The translations under genes were made by a program, and so were the position numbers. Positions 22,586-31,184 of a stretch of 64,000 bases of DNA are shown one piece after another. Each line of letters begins with the position of its first letter. Position 1 is the stretch's first letter. The notes under the pieces were generated by a model. The model saw only the letters and a list, made by a program, of their open reading frames with translations. It did not search any database and was not told the DNA's origin. This DNA is from a virus. The DNA lies in the IMG/VR virus record IMGVR_UViG_3300043427_003242, positions 21,233 to 85,232 of that record; one strand, 5' to 3'.

Positions 22586-25500
22586 ATGGCAAAAATTACA
22601 AATCCTTCTAAACTACTTCCATCAGCAAAGTCTACGGCAATTACAAAAGTTGGAAAGTCTGGACTAATTTCTCCAATTAATATTAATAAAAAGAGTGTAG
22701 CAATAGTTAAGAGTAATGATGTTGGTGGTAAGTTAGTTAATATTGAAAAGTTCTTAAAGTCAGATTTAATTGTATCTCAAAAGAAAGCAGAGGTTAAAAG
22801 AAAAGAAAAAGAAAAACAAGATTTTGATGCTGCAGAAAAGAAACTAGAAACACCACAATCAAAAGGATTAAGACTTCCCGGAATATCTGCACCTTCTTTA
22901 GGATTTCTTGATCGTGTAAAGAGATTTTTATTCTTTACTGCTCTTGGATGGTTGCTTCCAAAGATACTTGAGTTTCTACCAAAACTTGAAGGGTTTGCAA
23001 AAATCGTAGGTGGAATTTATAAGTTTGGTGAAGGATTGTTTGGTAAACTCTTTGATGGGTTTATGAGTCTCGTGAAGTTTGGTGGAGACTTAAAAGAAAA
23101 AACATTAGGATTCATCGCAAGCGCAAAGGCAGGAGTAGGTGGTAATTATCAAACTGAATTTGATAAGTTAGAAAAACAATTTAATACTTTTGTAAATGCT
23201 TCGATTATTGTAGGTGTTCTTGCTGCTGATATTGGTGGTGCTGCGGTTGACGAGTATAATAAGTGGAGAAAGAAAAGCGCACCTGAACCACAGAAAGGTA
23301 AAAAAGGAGGAAAACCAAAAGTAACTGAAGGTAGAGGTGGAAAGAAACCAACAGGAAAACCGAAAGTAACAACTGGAAAAGGTGGTAAAGTTCCTGGATG
23401 GTGGAATAATTTATTCAAAGGACCATTTGCAAAACTTAAAGGTCCTTTAAGTAAGTTTGCTGGCGCGGCAGTTCCTGGTCTTGGTGCAGCAGTTGGAGCA
23501 GCTGACGCAGCAGCAAGGTTTAAATCGGGAGATAATATTGGTGGAGCATTAGCATCAGTATCTGCAGGCCTTGATACGATTACTGCGATTCTTGCATTAA
23601 CTGGAGTTGGTGTTCCTGCTGCTGCTATTTTTGGTGGAGTCAGTATTGGTATTGATATTTTACTTTTGATTCGTGATATTGGAAAGGTAATAAAAGAAAC
23701 TTATGCTCCTTGGCTTCCGATGTTTTCTGGTGGAGGAAGAGTTGTTCGTAGATATCAAGGTGGTGGAACTACAAGAGGTGGAAGACCAGTTGGTGGTCCA
23801 TCAAGAAGATCAATTACTCCAACAAGAAAAAAACCACCAAGAGTTTCTCTACCTAAAACTCAACCAGGTAAAGATGTTGGTGGAGAAAAGAAAATAAAAG
23901 AATTTTATGCAAAACCGCAAGATGAAAGTAAGAAATATACAAGACCTTCTGGAGGTTGGTTATCAACTTTATTTGATGGAGAAAAAAAGGATCTAACTGC
24001 CTTTGATACTCTCAAGAAAATGTCGGGTACATTAAAGTCTGACGAAACTCTTGCAAAAGGAATTCTTGGTGTGATGAGTTCTGGTATTGATATGGCGTTA
24101 GGACAAAAACCAGATAAAAAAGTTTTTAAGGCATTCTTTGATAGTATTGGTTATGTTGCAGATACTCTTGCAAATCAAAGAACAAATAAGAGTATGAGTT
24201 CCTTGATGTCTCAAATCAGAGGATTTGCTGAAGGAGGTACAGTTCCTTCAAGAGAATTGAGAGGATCTTATGGAGATATGAGTACCGGTGATTTACTTGC
24301 AAAACTTATTGGTCCTACAATTGATCAAAGAGTTAATGAGGCAATTCAGAGTATTGAAAAAGAATTGATGTTGAAGAAAGACACTACTAAGGATGATATG
24401 CAGGGCCCTGGTAATGGTTTTACTGGAACTTCTGGTGGAGAATATGGTGGATATGCACCATCAGGAATACAGAAAGAAATTTATGAGTATTTAATTAATG
24501 AGAAAAAAATGAGTGACGCTCAGGCACTTGGAATTATGGCTAATATTTTTAGAGAAAGTGGATTCAGAGTAGATGCAAAACAACCTGATGGACCTGGAAT
24601 TGGTTTATTTCAATATTCTTCTGCGGGAAGAAAAGAAGCATTTTTGAGAGCAGTTCCGGATTGGGAAAAAAATTGGAAGGCACAAGTAGATTATGCTTTA
24701 AAAGAACCCGGAGAACCTGGACAAGAATATCTTTCTAAAAAGTTTTCTTCATCGGAAGAAGCTGCCGACTGGTGGATGAGAAAGTGGGAAAGACCTGCAG
24801 AATATATTCAAAGTAGTACTGGTCCCAAAAAGCATAGAGAATATCTATCAAAGGTTCCAAAAGCACCTGACGGAACTGCAAAATTTAGAGAAGGTGAAAG
24901 TTCTTCTTCTTTTACTGGTGGAGTACTACCAAGTACAAAACTTGGTTCTAAAGCGGGTGATAGAAAACATCCAATAACTGGTGAATGGAAAATGCATTCT
25001 GGAAATGATTATCCTATGCCGGATGGAACTCCTATTACTATTACTAGAGATGGGGTGGTTACTAGATCTGAGGTTAATGGTTCGATGACTAGTGGATATG
25101 GAAACTTGATCGAGATTCAACATTCTGATAGATCAAAATCAATATACGCGCATTTATCTGATAGAAAAGTTGGTGTTGGGAGTAAAGTAAAAGCAGGAAG
25201 TGTGATTGGAACTGTTGGTAGTACAGGGGGGTCAACTGGTTCACATTTACACTTTGAATATGATGATCCTAATGGAAATACGGTATCCAATTGGCAAACT
25301 TTAAATTCAAAAGCGGATAAAACTTTCTTGTTTGGTGATAATGTTAAACCATCGATAACATATAAATTAGCTATGAAAGGAGGAAAAGAAGGTATTATAG
25401 AAAAGGGAATATGGAAAGCTAAAAAGTGGACTCCAGAAGAAAAGCAAAGATATAATAGTGCCCAAAGTCAGGCATCAAATTCTCCACAAAAACCAACACA

Positions 25501-25783
25501 AATTGGGGGTAGACCTTCCACAGCAGAACAATTAAGACAAAGTGGAATACAAGTACAAGGAAAATTACAAGATGGTGGTCTCATAGCACCATCAAAACCA
25601 AATCGCACAATACCAAACTCATTTGCTTCTTATGAGACTCCAGGATCTGGAATGATGATTGCAATTCAACCAATGATTCAATATATTGAGAAACCATCAT
25701 CTTCAAAATCAATTGACTTTCCGATGATAGTTCCAATTCCAGTAAATAGTAGTATGCCTGATTTAAGTTTAAGTAGAGGATAA
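22586..25783 (+). CDS. Long hub/tape-measure-like protein with tail lysozyme and M23 peptidase domains
   Basis: 1065 residues. Hydrophobic segments lie near 112-130 and 203-220 and in an Ala/Gly-rich region at 292-370. Residues about 620-755 resemble the phage tail lysozyme family, with ALGIMANIFRESGFRVDA and GIGLFQYSSAGRKEAF. Residues about 785-900 are an M23 metallopeptidase, with HSGNDY and HLHFEY supplying zinc ligands. It therefore carries both glycan and peptide-cleaving activities. It starts 4 bp after the GH19 protein and shares its layout (basic N-terminus, hydrophobic segments, GGG linkers), so the two are probably ancient paralogues. Confidence 0.75.
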   Translation: MAKITNPSKLLPSAKSTAITKVGKSGLISPININKKSVAIVKSNDVGGKLVNIEKFLKSDLIVSQKKAEVKRKEKEKQDFDAAEKKLETPQSKGLRLPGISAPSLGFLDRVKRFLFFTALGWLLPKILEFLPKLEGFAKIVGGIYKFGEGLFGKLFDGFMSLVKFGGDLKEKTLGFIASAKAGVGGNYQTEFDKLEKQFNTFVNASIIVGVLAADIGGAAVDEYNKWRKKSAPEPQKGKKGGKPKVTEGRGGKKPTGKPKVTTGKGGKVPGWWNNLFKGPFAKLKGPLSKFAGAAVPGLGAAVGAADAAARFKSGDNIGGALASVSAGLDTITAILALTGVGVPAAAIFGGVSIGIDILLLIRDIGKVIKETYAPWLPMFSGGGRVVRRYQGGGTTRGGRPVGGPSRRSITPTRKKPPRVSLPKTQPGKDVGGEKKIKEFYAKPQDESKKYTRPSGGWLSTLFDGEKKDLTAFDTLKKMSGTLKSDETLAKGILGVMSSGIDMALGQKPDKKVFKAFFDSIGYVADTLANQRTNKSMSSLMSQIRGFAEGGTVPSRELRGSYGDMSTGDLLAKLIGPTIDQRVNEAIQSIEKELMLKKDTTKDDMQGPGNGFTGTSGGEYGGYAPSGIQKEIYEYLINEKKMSDAQALGIMANIFRESGFRVDAKQPDGPGIGLFQYSSAGRKEAFLRAVPDWEKNWKAQVDYALKEPGEPGQEYLSKKFSSSEEAADWWMRKWERPAEYIQSSTGPKKHREYLSKVPKAPDGTAKFREGESSSSFTGGVLPSTKLGSKAGDRKHPITGEWKMHSGNDYPMPDGTPITITRDGVVTRSEVNGSMTSGYGNLIEIQHSDRSKSIYAHLSDRKVGVGSKVKAGSVIGTVGSTGGSTGSHLHFEYDDPNGNTVSNWQTLNSKADKTFLFGDNVKPSITYKLAMKGGKEGIIEKGIWKAKKWTPEEKQRYNSAQSQASNSPQKPTQIGGRPSTAEQLRQSGIQVQGKLQDGGLIAPSKPNRTIPNSFASYETPGSGMMIAIQPMIQYIEKPSSSKSIDFPMIVPIPVNSSMPDLSLSRG

Positions 25784-25784
25784 A

Positions 25785-27098
25785 ATGCCAGCAAATATTG
25801 CAGCACAAGGCGGCCAAGCCCAAATTGATTTATTTGAATTTTATTCAAATTATGGTAGACCTAAAGTTGATATGTCGGGGGGTATTGTTGAACTTAATTA
25901 TTATGAGAGTATTTTAGATCCTACTATTAGAGTTAATGCAACATTTGCAGATACTGGATATCGAAAAGAAGAAGGTTCTGCAGTTACTGAAGAGGAAGGT
26001 CTTAAACTTACTGTAGGTGAAAAAGTTGAACTTAAGATGACTGATGGATATGATAAAACACTCTCACTTCTTGGTTCTAAGCACTTGCGAATTAAAGAAC
26101 CAAGACAAACCGTAAGTACAACAAACAAAGTCACATTTACAGTCGATCTTTTCACTAAGGAAGCAATTGATAATGAGTTAGTGGAATATCGGGTTAAAAA
26201 AAGATATGATGGAAAAATATCCGATTCAGTAAATAAAATTTTAACAGAGGTTTTAAAGACACAAAAAGAAATTGATATTGATACTACACTAAACAATCTA
26301 AGTTTTATTGGGAATGTTGAAAAACCTTTTTATAAATCTGCATGGTTAGCACCAAGATCTGTACCTGATGTTGCAGACTCAAAAGGAAAACTTGCAGGAT
26401 TTTTCTTTTATGAAACTTATGAGGGATATAAATTCAAGTCAATTGATAAACTGTTTGAGCAAAAACCAAAAAGGAGATTGATATTTAATAATATAATCGG
26501 AGAAATTCCACCAACTTATGATGCAAAAATTTTACAATATTCCTTTGAGAGTTCTTTGGATCTTAAAAATATATTAACTACAGGATCTCAATTAAAATCA
26601 GAACTTAATGCAGTAAACACTTATCAAAGTAAATATCGTAAGAATGATTTTGATTCTAAAGAACAATTTAAAGAAAATAATATTGGTGGAAAAGAACAAC
26701 CTGTAATTGCAAAAGACTTAGATATCCAAAATAAAACATCAAGAAGATCTTTTAAATTTGATGACCAAGGTGCTTTGGTTGAAGGAAAAGATTTAAAGTC
26801 TCAACTTCCAAAATCAAAAGAGATAAACTATAATAATGATGAGATTTTAAGACAATCTTATATGAGATATAATAATCTTTTCTCTACTAAACTTTCAATC
26901 GCAATTCCAGGAGACTTCGATCTTCGTGCTGGAGATTTAGTTTACTGTGATTTCCCAGAGATTTCTAGTAATCCCACAAAACTTGTAAGTCAAAAAGTAA
27001 GTGGAGTTTATATGATTGCAGATTTGTGTAATCATATAACAAAAAATGGATGTTATACAAGACTCAATCTTGTAAGAGAATCAATTGGGAGAAAATAA
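25785..27098 (+). CDS. Baseplate hub protein (gp27-like)
   Basis: 437 residues. The N-terminal half is beta-rich and hub-like (IDLFEFYSNYG, LNYYESILDPTIRVNATFAD, then SVNKILTEVLKTQKEI). The C-terminal part (IPGDFDLRAGDLVYCDFPE, VSGVYMIADLCNHI, YTRLNLVRES) matches gp27-like/Pvc8 hub ends. gp27 forms the trimeric hub at the base of the tail tube and holds the gp5 spike. It directly precedes cp12 and the gp5-like gene. Confidence 0.65.
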   Translation: MPANIAAQGGQAQIDLFEFYSNYGRPKVDMSGGIVELNYYESILDPTIRVNATFADTGYRKEEGSAVTEEEGLKLTVGEKVELKMTDGYDKTLSLLGSKHLRIKEPRQTVSTTNKVTFTVDLFTKEAIDNELVEYRVKKRYDGKISDSVNKILTEVLKTQKEIDIDTTLNNLSFIGNVEKPFYKSAWLAPRSVPDVADSKGKLAGFFFYETYEGYKFKSIDKLFEQKPKRRLIFNNIIGEIPPTYDAKILQYSFESSLDLKNILTTGSQLKSELNAVNTYQSKYRKNDFDSKEQFKENNIGGKEQPVIAKDLDIQNKTSRRSFKFDDQGALVEGKDLKSQLPKSKEINYNNDEILRQSYMRYNNLFSTKLSIAIPGDFDLRAGDLVYCDFPEISSNPTKLVSQKVSGVYMIADLCNHITKNGCYTRLNLVRESIGRK

Positions 27099-27110
27099 GT
27101 ATAAATGATA

Positions 27111-27117
27111 ATAAATA
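27111..27117 (+). promoter_or_regulatory. Late promoter ATAAATA for cp12 and downstream hub genes
   Basis: ATAAATA in the 43-bp gap between the hub gene and cp12, 24 bp before the cp12 ATG. Confidence 0.5.
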
Positions 27118-27141
27118 ATAACAATTAACATCGTGTTCCAA

Positions 27142-27357
27142 ATGGATAGGACACTTCAGCAGCACATTAATAATGATAAGGACGAATTAGATAGTCCCAA
27201 TACAAACAGCCAACGTCGGCGTCATTTGGAAGATGAACTCGATGCTCTTAAAAAGTATCAAGAAAGACATCCTGATGATGAACACGATCCAACTCCCTTG
27301 GAACTCTACTGTGATTCAAATCCAGATGCTCTCGAATGCCGTATGTATGATGACTGA
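27142..27357 (+). CDS. cp12: CP12 Calvin-cycle inhibitor homologue
   Basis: 71 residues from the ATG at 27142; an in-frame GTG at 27133 is less likely. The C-terminus has HDPTPLELYC and ECRMYDD, the conserved cysteine-paired GAPDH-binding end of CP12. The middle (RRRHLEDELDALKKYQERHP) corresponds to the central helix. CP12 bridges GAPDH and phosphoribulokinase and switches off carbon fixation, sending NADPH to nucleotide synthesis. Cyanophage CP12 is a known auxiliary metabolic gene. Here it is set between hub genes, overlapping the next gene's ATG (TGATG). Confidence 0.85.
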   Translation: MDRTLQQHINNDKDELDSPNTNSQRRRHLEDELDALKKYQERHPDDEHDPTPLELYCDSNPDALECRMYDD

Positions 27358-28730
27358 TGAGTGAATATTCTGGAAATTTTGATTTAAATACAGTTTCTTC
27401 TGTACCAAGATGGTTTGGTAGAGTAGTTTCTGATGTATCTTGGCAGGAAAATATTGAGGACGAACTTTTTAGTGAAGCAGAACAACAAAAAGGATGGGGA
27501 TATCGATATCGCATAAGATATTTTGGATTGCATTCTGCAAATACTCAGGATCTTCCTGACGAACAGTTGCCTATGGCAAATGTGGTTATGCCAGTTACTG
27601 CAGGTTCTGGTCTTGGTGGATTTCATGACACTCCTGCACTTTCTTCTGGTACGATTGTAACTGGATGGTTCTTAGATGGAATGGCAGGACAAGAGCCTTA
27701 TATTGATGGAGTATTAATTAACTCCAATAATGATGTTCCAAAAGAACAACCAAAAGGTGAAATAGGTGGTGGTCAACTCTTTAATCAAACTTATAAAGAA
27801 GGAACACCAGAAAGAGGTGCATTTGTCCCAACCAATTTAATAGGAACTCAAGAATATTGGAAAGTAATTCAATCAATTGGTGATAAAATTCATTTAAGTG
27901 ACAGTGCAGTTCAAGCTTGGACAGAACAAGATCTTGATAGGAAAAAACCAACACCACTCGCAAGTCCCTGTAAAACTGATAATAGTCCTTTCAAGGGAAT
28001 TCAAACAACAATTCAAAATCTACTGAATGATATTAAAGATTATGATACGATTGCAGAACTTTTTGGTGGTGGAGATCCTGATAGAGAAAAATTTATTCAG
28101 AAAGTTTTAGATATTGCAACTGGCGATATTACAGGATATGTAAAAAGTTTATTTGATAGTATTCGTGGTTATGCTTATAATGTAGTTTCCGATTCTGCAA
28201 AAAAGGTATTGCCTTTTCTATTTCCAAGTGAGATGCCAAAATTTATGAAGAAAATAAATGAAGGAACCAATCTTCTTTCTTGTTTGTTTAATAAATTAGT
28301 AAGACAACTTCCAGGTTTAATTGGAAATATATTATCAGGTTTACTTGATAAACTTATTGATACTGCATTTTGTTTTGTTGAAAGTTTTGTATCTGACTTA
28401 TTAAATAACTTTGGTATTTTAGATCAAATTACAAATGCAGTACAAACTGCAATTGCATTATTTTCTCAGGGTGTTGGTCTTGTAACTGGTGCCATAGATT
28501 CTATATTTAATGCATTAGATTTTGCAAATGGTATTCTTAACTTTTTCAAATGTGATGATGATGCAGCATGTCCTCAACAACAAGAAATTAATTTGGCGGG
28601 AGCATTCTCTCAGGGTGGAGATCCTCAGGTTTCTTTTGATAAGTTAATTGGACCAAATCCAGTATTCTCTTATGGATCTGGAAATGGAAGTTCTTCAAAT
28701 CAACCAGACTATAGTACTGCTTTCAAATGA
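27357..28730 (+). CDS. 5: Baseplate hub spike protein (gp5 OB-fold, no lysozyme domain)
   Basis: 457 residues. Residues about 17-125 are a gp5-type OB fold: VPRWFGRVV, RYRIRYFGLHS, LPDEQLPMANVVMPVTAGS and SGTIVTGWFLDG. The rest has no lysozyme domain; it contains helical, partly hydrophobic segments (residues 300-395) and two Cys residues near 398-405. T4 gp5 carries a lysozyme between its OB fold and needle, whereas here muralytic domains are on the two preceding long proteins. The gene overlaps the next by 4 bp. Confidence 0.72.
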   Translation: MSEYSGNFDLNTVSSVPRWFGRVVSDVSWQENIEDELFSEAEQQKGWGYRYRIRYFGLHSANTQDLPDEQLPMANVVMPVTAGSGLGGFHDTPALSSGTIVTGWFLDGMAGQEPYIDGVLINSNNDVPKEQPKGEIGGGQLFNQTYKEGTPERGAFVPTNLIGTQEYWKVIQSIGDKIHLSDSAVQAWTEQDLDRKKPTPLASPCKTDNSPFKGIQTTIQNLLNDIKDYDTIAELFGGGDPDREKFIQKVLDIATGDITGYVKSLFDSIRGYAYNVVSDSAKKVLPFLFPSEMPKFMKKINEGTNLLSCLFNKLVRQLPGLIGNILSGLLDKLIDTAFCFVESFVSDLLNNFGILDQITNAVQTAIALFSQGVGLVTGAIDSIFNALDFANGILNFFKCDDDAACPQQQEINLAGAFSQGGDPQVSFDKLIGPNPVFSYGSGNGSSSNQPDYSTAFK

Positions 28731-29800
28731 CAGAATTACTTAGAGAGGAATTTGTAGATCGTCAAGATAAAAAAAGAAAAGAATTTAATGGATTTAAAAA
28801 TGATCCTATAAGAGTTTCTTTTTATGATATTGATGAAATGAGAGTAAATGATGTGACAAGAAGTGAAGCAAATAAAATCGCGGCCGCAAATCCATCACAA
28901 CTTTTTTATTTTCAAGATAAGAATAGGATTCAACAAGAATTAACAATAAGTCAAGTTAATGCTTTAGTTCCATCTAACGATTTGGCAACATCATCTCCTT
29001 GCGATACAGGAGCAAAACCCTCTGGACCTCCAATTTTAAATATTTTTGGTGGGGAAGGTTTAGGTGTACAGGCAAATACAATTATAAGTCCAGTTTCTTC
29101 TGGAGTTATTGGATTTGATATTGTTAATGGTGGAAAAAATTATACCTCACCACCCTTCGCACAACTTGTTGATCAGTCTGGAAAGGGATCTGGAAGTAAA
29201 TTGCAAACAGAAATAAGTAATGGAAGTGTTACTCGAATAAAAATTAAAGCACCTGGTGATGGATATCTTGCTGCTCCAGATGGCAGTTATAGTGGTGGTG
29301 GTAGGGTAATTAAAAGACCAGAGCAGGGTCTAATTCAAAAACCTGATGGAACTTATGTTGTTGTACCACCAAATGTAACTCCAGAATTAGAACCAGAAGA
29401 CATACTTATTCCACCAAGTATCCCACCCATACAACCATCAATATATCCAGTAATTCTTGAGATAGAAGATATAGATATTGATAATCCTGGATTTGGATAT
29501 CAACCAGGTGATCAAATAATAGTAACACCTGATCGTGGAGCAGTCTTAGAACCTGTTATAGATAATGGTAGAATCATTAGAATAAATGTAATAAGTCCAG
29601 GATCAGGTTTTGATGATTTCCCGGAAATTACCACAAATTCTCCCACAGGATATAATTTATCAGCAAGACCTATTTTTAGAGTAAGAAGATTGGATGAAGA
29701 GCAAAGTTTTATTCCACCTCCAGGAGCAACAATTATTTCAGTTGTAGATTGTGTAGGAATAGTACCGCCAAAAAAAGAATTTGATAGGGTTCCAAGATGA
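28727..29800 (+). CDS. 357-residue virion protein with Gly-rich beta repeats
   Basis: The N-terminus is charged. Residues 120-310 contain three related segments of the type IVNGGKNYTSPP, APGDGYLAAPD and VISPGSGFDDFPE, each a Gly-x-Gly-Tyr/Phe turn followed by Pro. Similar motifs occur in the large fibre proteins at 36105 and 62329 of this window. A Pro-rich stretch is at residues 220-245. It lies between the gp5-like and beta-helix genes, so a tail-tip location is likely; no family name is recognised. Confidence 0.6.
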   Translation: MTELLREEFVDRQDKKRKEFNGFKNDPIRVSFYDIDEMRVNDVTRSEANKIAAANPSQLFYFQDKNRIQQELTISQVNALVPSNDLATSSPCDTGAKPSGPPILNIFGGEGLGVQANTIISPVSSGVIGFDIVNGGKNYTSPPFAQLVDQSGKGSGSKLQTEISNGSVTRIKIKAPGDGYLAAPDGSYSGGGRVIKRPEQGLIQKPDGTYVVVPPNVTPELEPEDILIPPSIPPIQPSIYPVILEIEDIDIDNPGFGYQPGDQIIVTPDRGAVLEPVIDNGRIIRINVISPGSGFDDFPEITTNSPTGYNLSARPIFRVRRLDEEQSFIPPPGATIISVVDCVGIVPPKKEFDRVPR

Positions 29801-30375
29801 CAAAATCAAGAAATTACGAGACAAGATCGCAAGGAACTAAAGATGGTTCTATAAAATTTGGACATATCCATGAAGATCAAGTAAAATCATCTGCTCTTAT
29901 TCAAGGTCAAGAATCGTTAGAATATATTGTACTTGATCAAACTGAGCCAAGAAAACGATGGATTACCTCTCGGTGTAGGGGAAGATATCAAGTTAAGTCT
30001 GGTGATGATATTCCAAAAGATGCAGTTGGAATGTACTTTGATGCTTCCAATAGTGATATTGTTATTCGTACTGGCGGAAGAATTCGTATGGAGGCTGAGA
30101 ATATTGATTTAATTGCTCGGGGTAAAACAAATTCGAGCGGTGTAATTAACATTCACTCCAATGAGAGTGTAAATATTAAGACCAAAAGATTTACCGCAAA
30201 TGCAAATGAATCAATCAGTTTATTTACTGATGGTGAGATGCAGCAGACTGCAATAAATATTATGAAAATTGTTGCTGGTAGTGTTCAGAAAATGACTTCG
30301 ATGAGTTCAATTAAACCACCATCACTACCAATTCTTAATGATATAGTTCAGATCGCAAAACCTTTTCCATTATAA
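29797..30375 (+). CDS. Probable tail-spike needle (gp5 C-terminal / VgrG-like beta-helix)
   Basis: 192 residues. Residues 85-155 are a run of short alternating beta strands (IVIRTGGRIRMEAENIDLIA, GVINIHSNESVNIKT, ANESISLFTDGEM), the pattern of the triple-stranded beta-helix in gp5 and VgrG needles. A separate needle gene following an OB-fold gene fits a spike split over two polypeptides. It is coupled to the upstream gene by an ATGA overlap. Confidence 0.6.
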   Translation: MTKSRNYETRSQGTKDGSIKFGHIHEDQVKSSALIQGQESLEYIVLDQTEPRKRWITSRCRGRYQVKSGDDIPKDAVGMYFDASNSDIVIRTGGRIRMEAENIDLIARGKTNSSGVINIHSNESVNIKTKRFTANANESISLFTDGEMQQTAINIMKIVAGSVQKMTSMSSIKPPSLPILNDIVQIAKPFPL

Positions 30376-30387
30376 GCATTACAACTT

Positions 30388-31182
30388 ATGTCAAGTTCAA
30401 GTGATTTTGAGTTGATCCATGGTCAACTTCATGTAACAAAAGACGAAACTAAACCAGAAAATCTTGGTAGAGGTCCAGCAACAATTCGTGGTGCTGCTTA
30501 CATGCAAGGACCTACAGTAGTCGGAAACGATAAATCTCATAATCAAATTACTGCAACATTAATGGTTGCACCATTAAAAAATAATGATTCTCCAACTCCT
30601 AATGTTTTTGGATCTGTATGTGGAACCTCTCCAAATAAATTATCATTATATACTATAGGAAACTCTGCGGTTAAAGGAAGTTTTTTTGTAAGTTCCAATA
30701 TTCTTGCGAGAAGAAATATCACCTCACAGTCTAATGTAAAATCTCAGTGTGGTAAGCATGTTCTTTCTAGAAAAAAGAACTTTGATATTCCTCACCCATC
30801 AAAAGAAGGATGGAGACTCAGACATACTTGTATAGAAGGTCCCTCAAATGATGTTTATATTAAAGGAAGAGTTAAAAATTCTACAGAAATAAGTCTTCCA
30901 AGTTACTGGAAAGACTTTGTAGATATTCGGTCGATTGTAATTACACTTCAACCAATTGGTGCTCATCAAGATGTTATTATTAAGAGATGGGATGAGAGCA
31001 AAGTATATCTTCAATCAAAAGGCGGAATGCCTATTGATTGTTTTTATCACATCATTGCAGAAAGAATTGATGGTGAAAAATTAATTGTTGAATATAAAGG
31101 ATCATCTCCAGCAGATTATCCTGGAGATAATTCAGAATATTCAGTTTCTGGATACCATTATGATACTAAAGAAGAGGTTTGA
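30388..31182 (+). CDS. 264-residue virion protein with fibre-type C-terminal domain
   Basis: The N-terminal third is Gly/Ser-rich with GRGPATIRGAAYMQGPTVVG, as in fibres attached to baseplates. The central RKKNFDIPHPSKEGWRLRHTCIEGPSNDVYIKGRV segment near 128-162 is a motif I recall from many marine phage fibre proteins. The C-terminal part is beta-rich. Likely a baseplate or fibre protein. Confidence 0.6.
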   Translation: MSSSSDFELIHGQLHVTKDETKPENLGRGPATIRGAAYMQGPTVVGNDKSHNQITATLMVAPLKNNDSPTPNVFGSVCGTSPNKLSLYTIGNSAVKGSFFVSSNILARRNITSQSNVKSQCGKHVLSRKKNFDIPHPSKEGWRLRHTCIEGPSNDVYIKGRVKNSTEISLPSYWKDFVDIRSIVITLQPIGAHQDVIIKRWDESKVYLQSKGGMPIDCFYHIIAERIDGEKLIVEYKGSSPADYPGDNSEYSVSGYHYDTKEEV

Positions 31183-31184
31183 TT

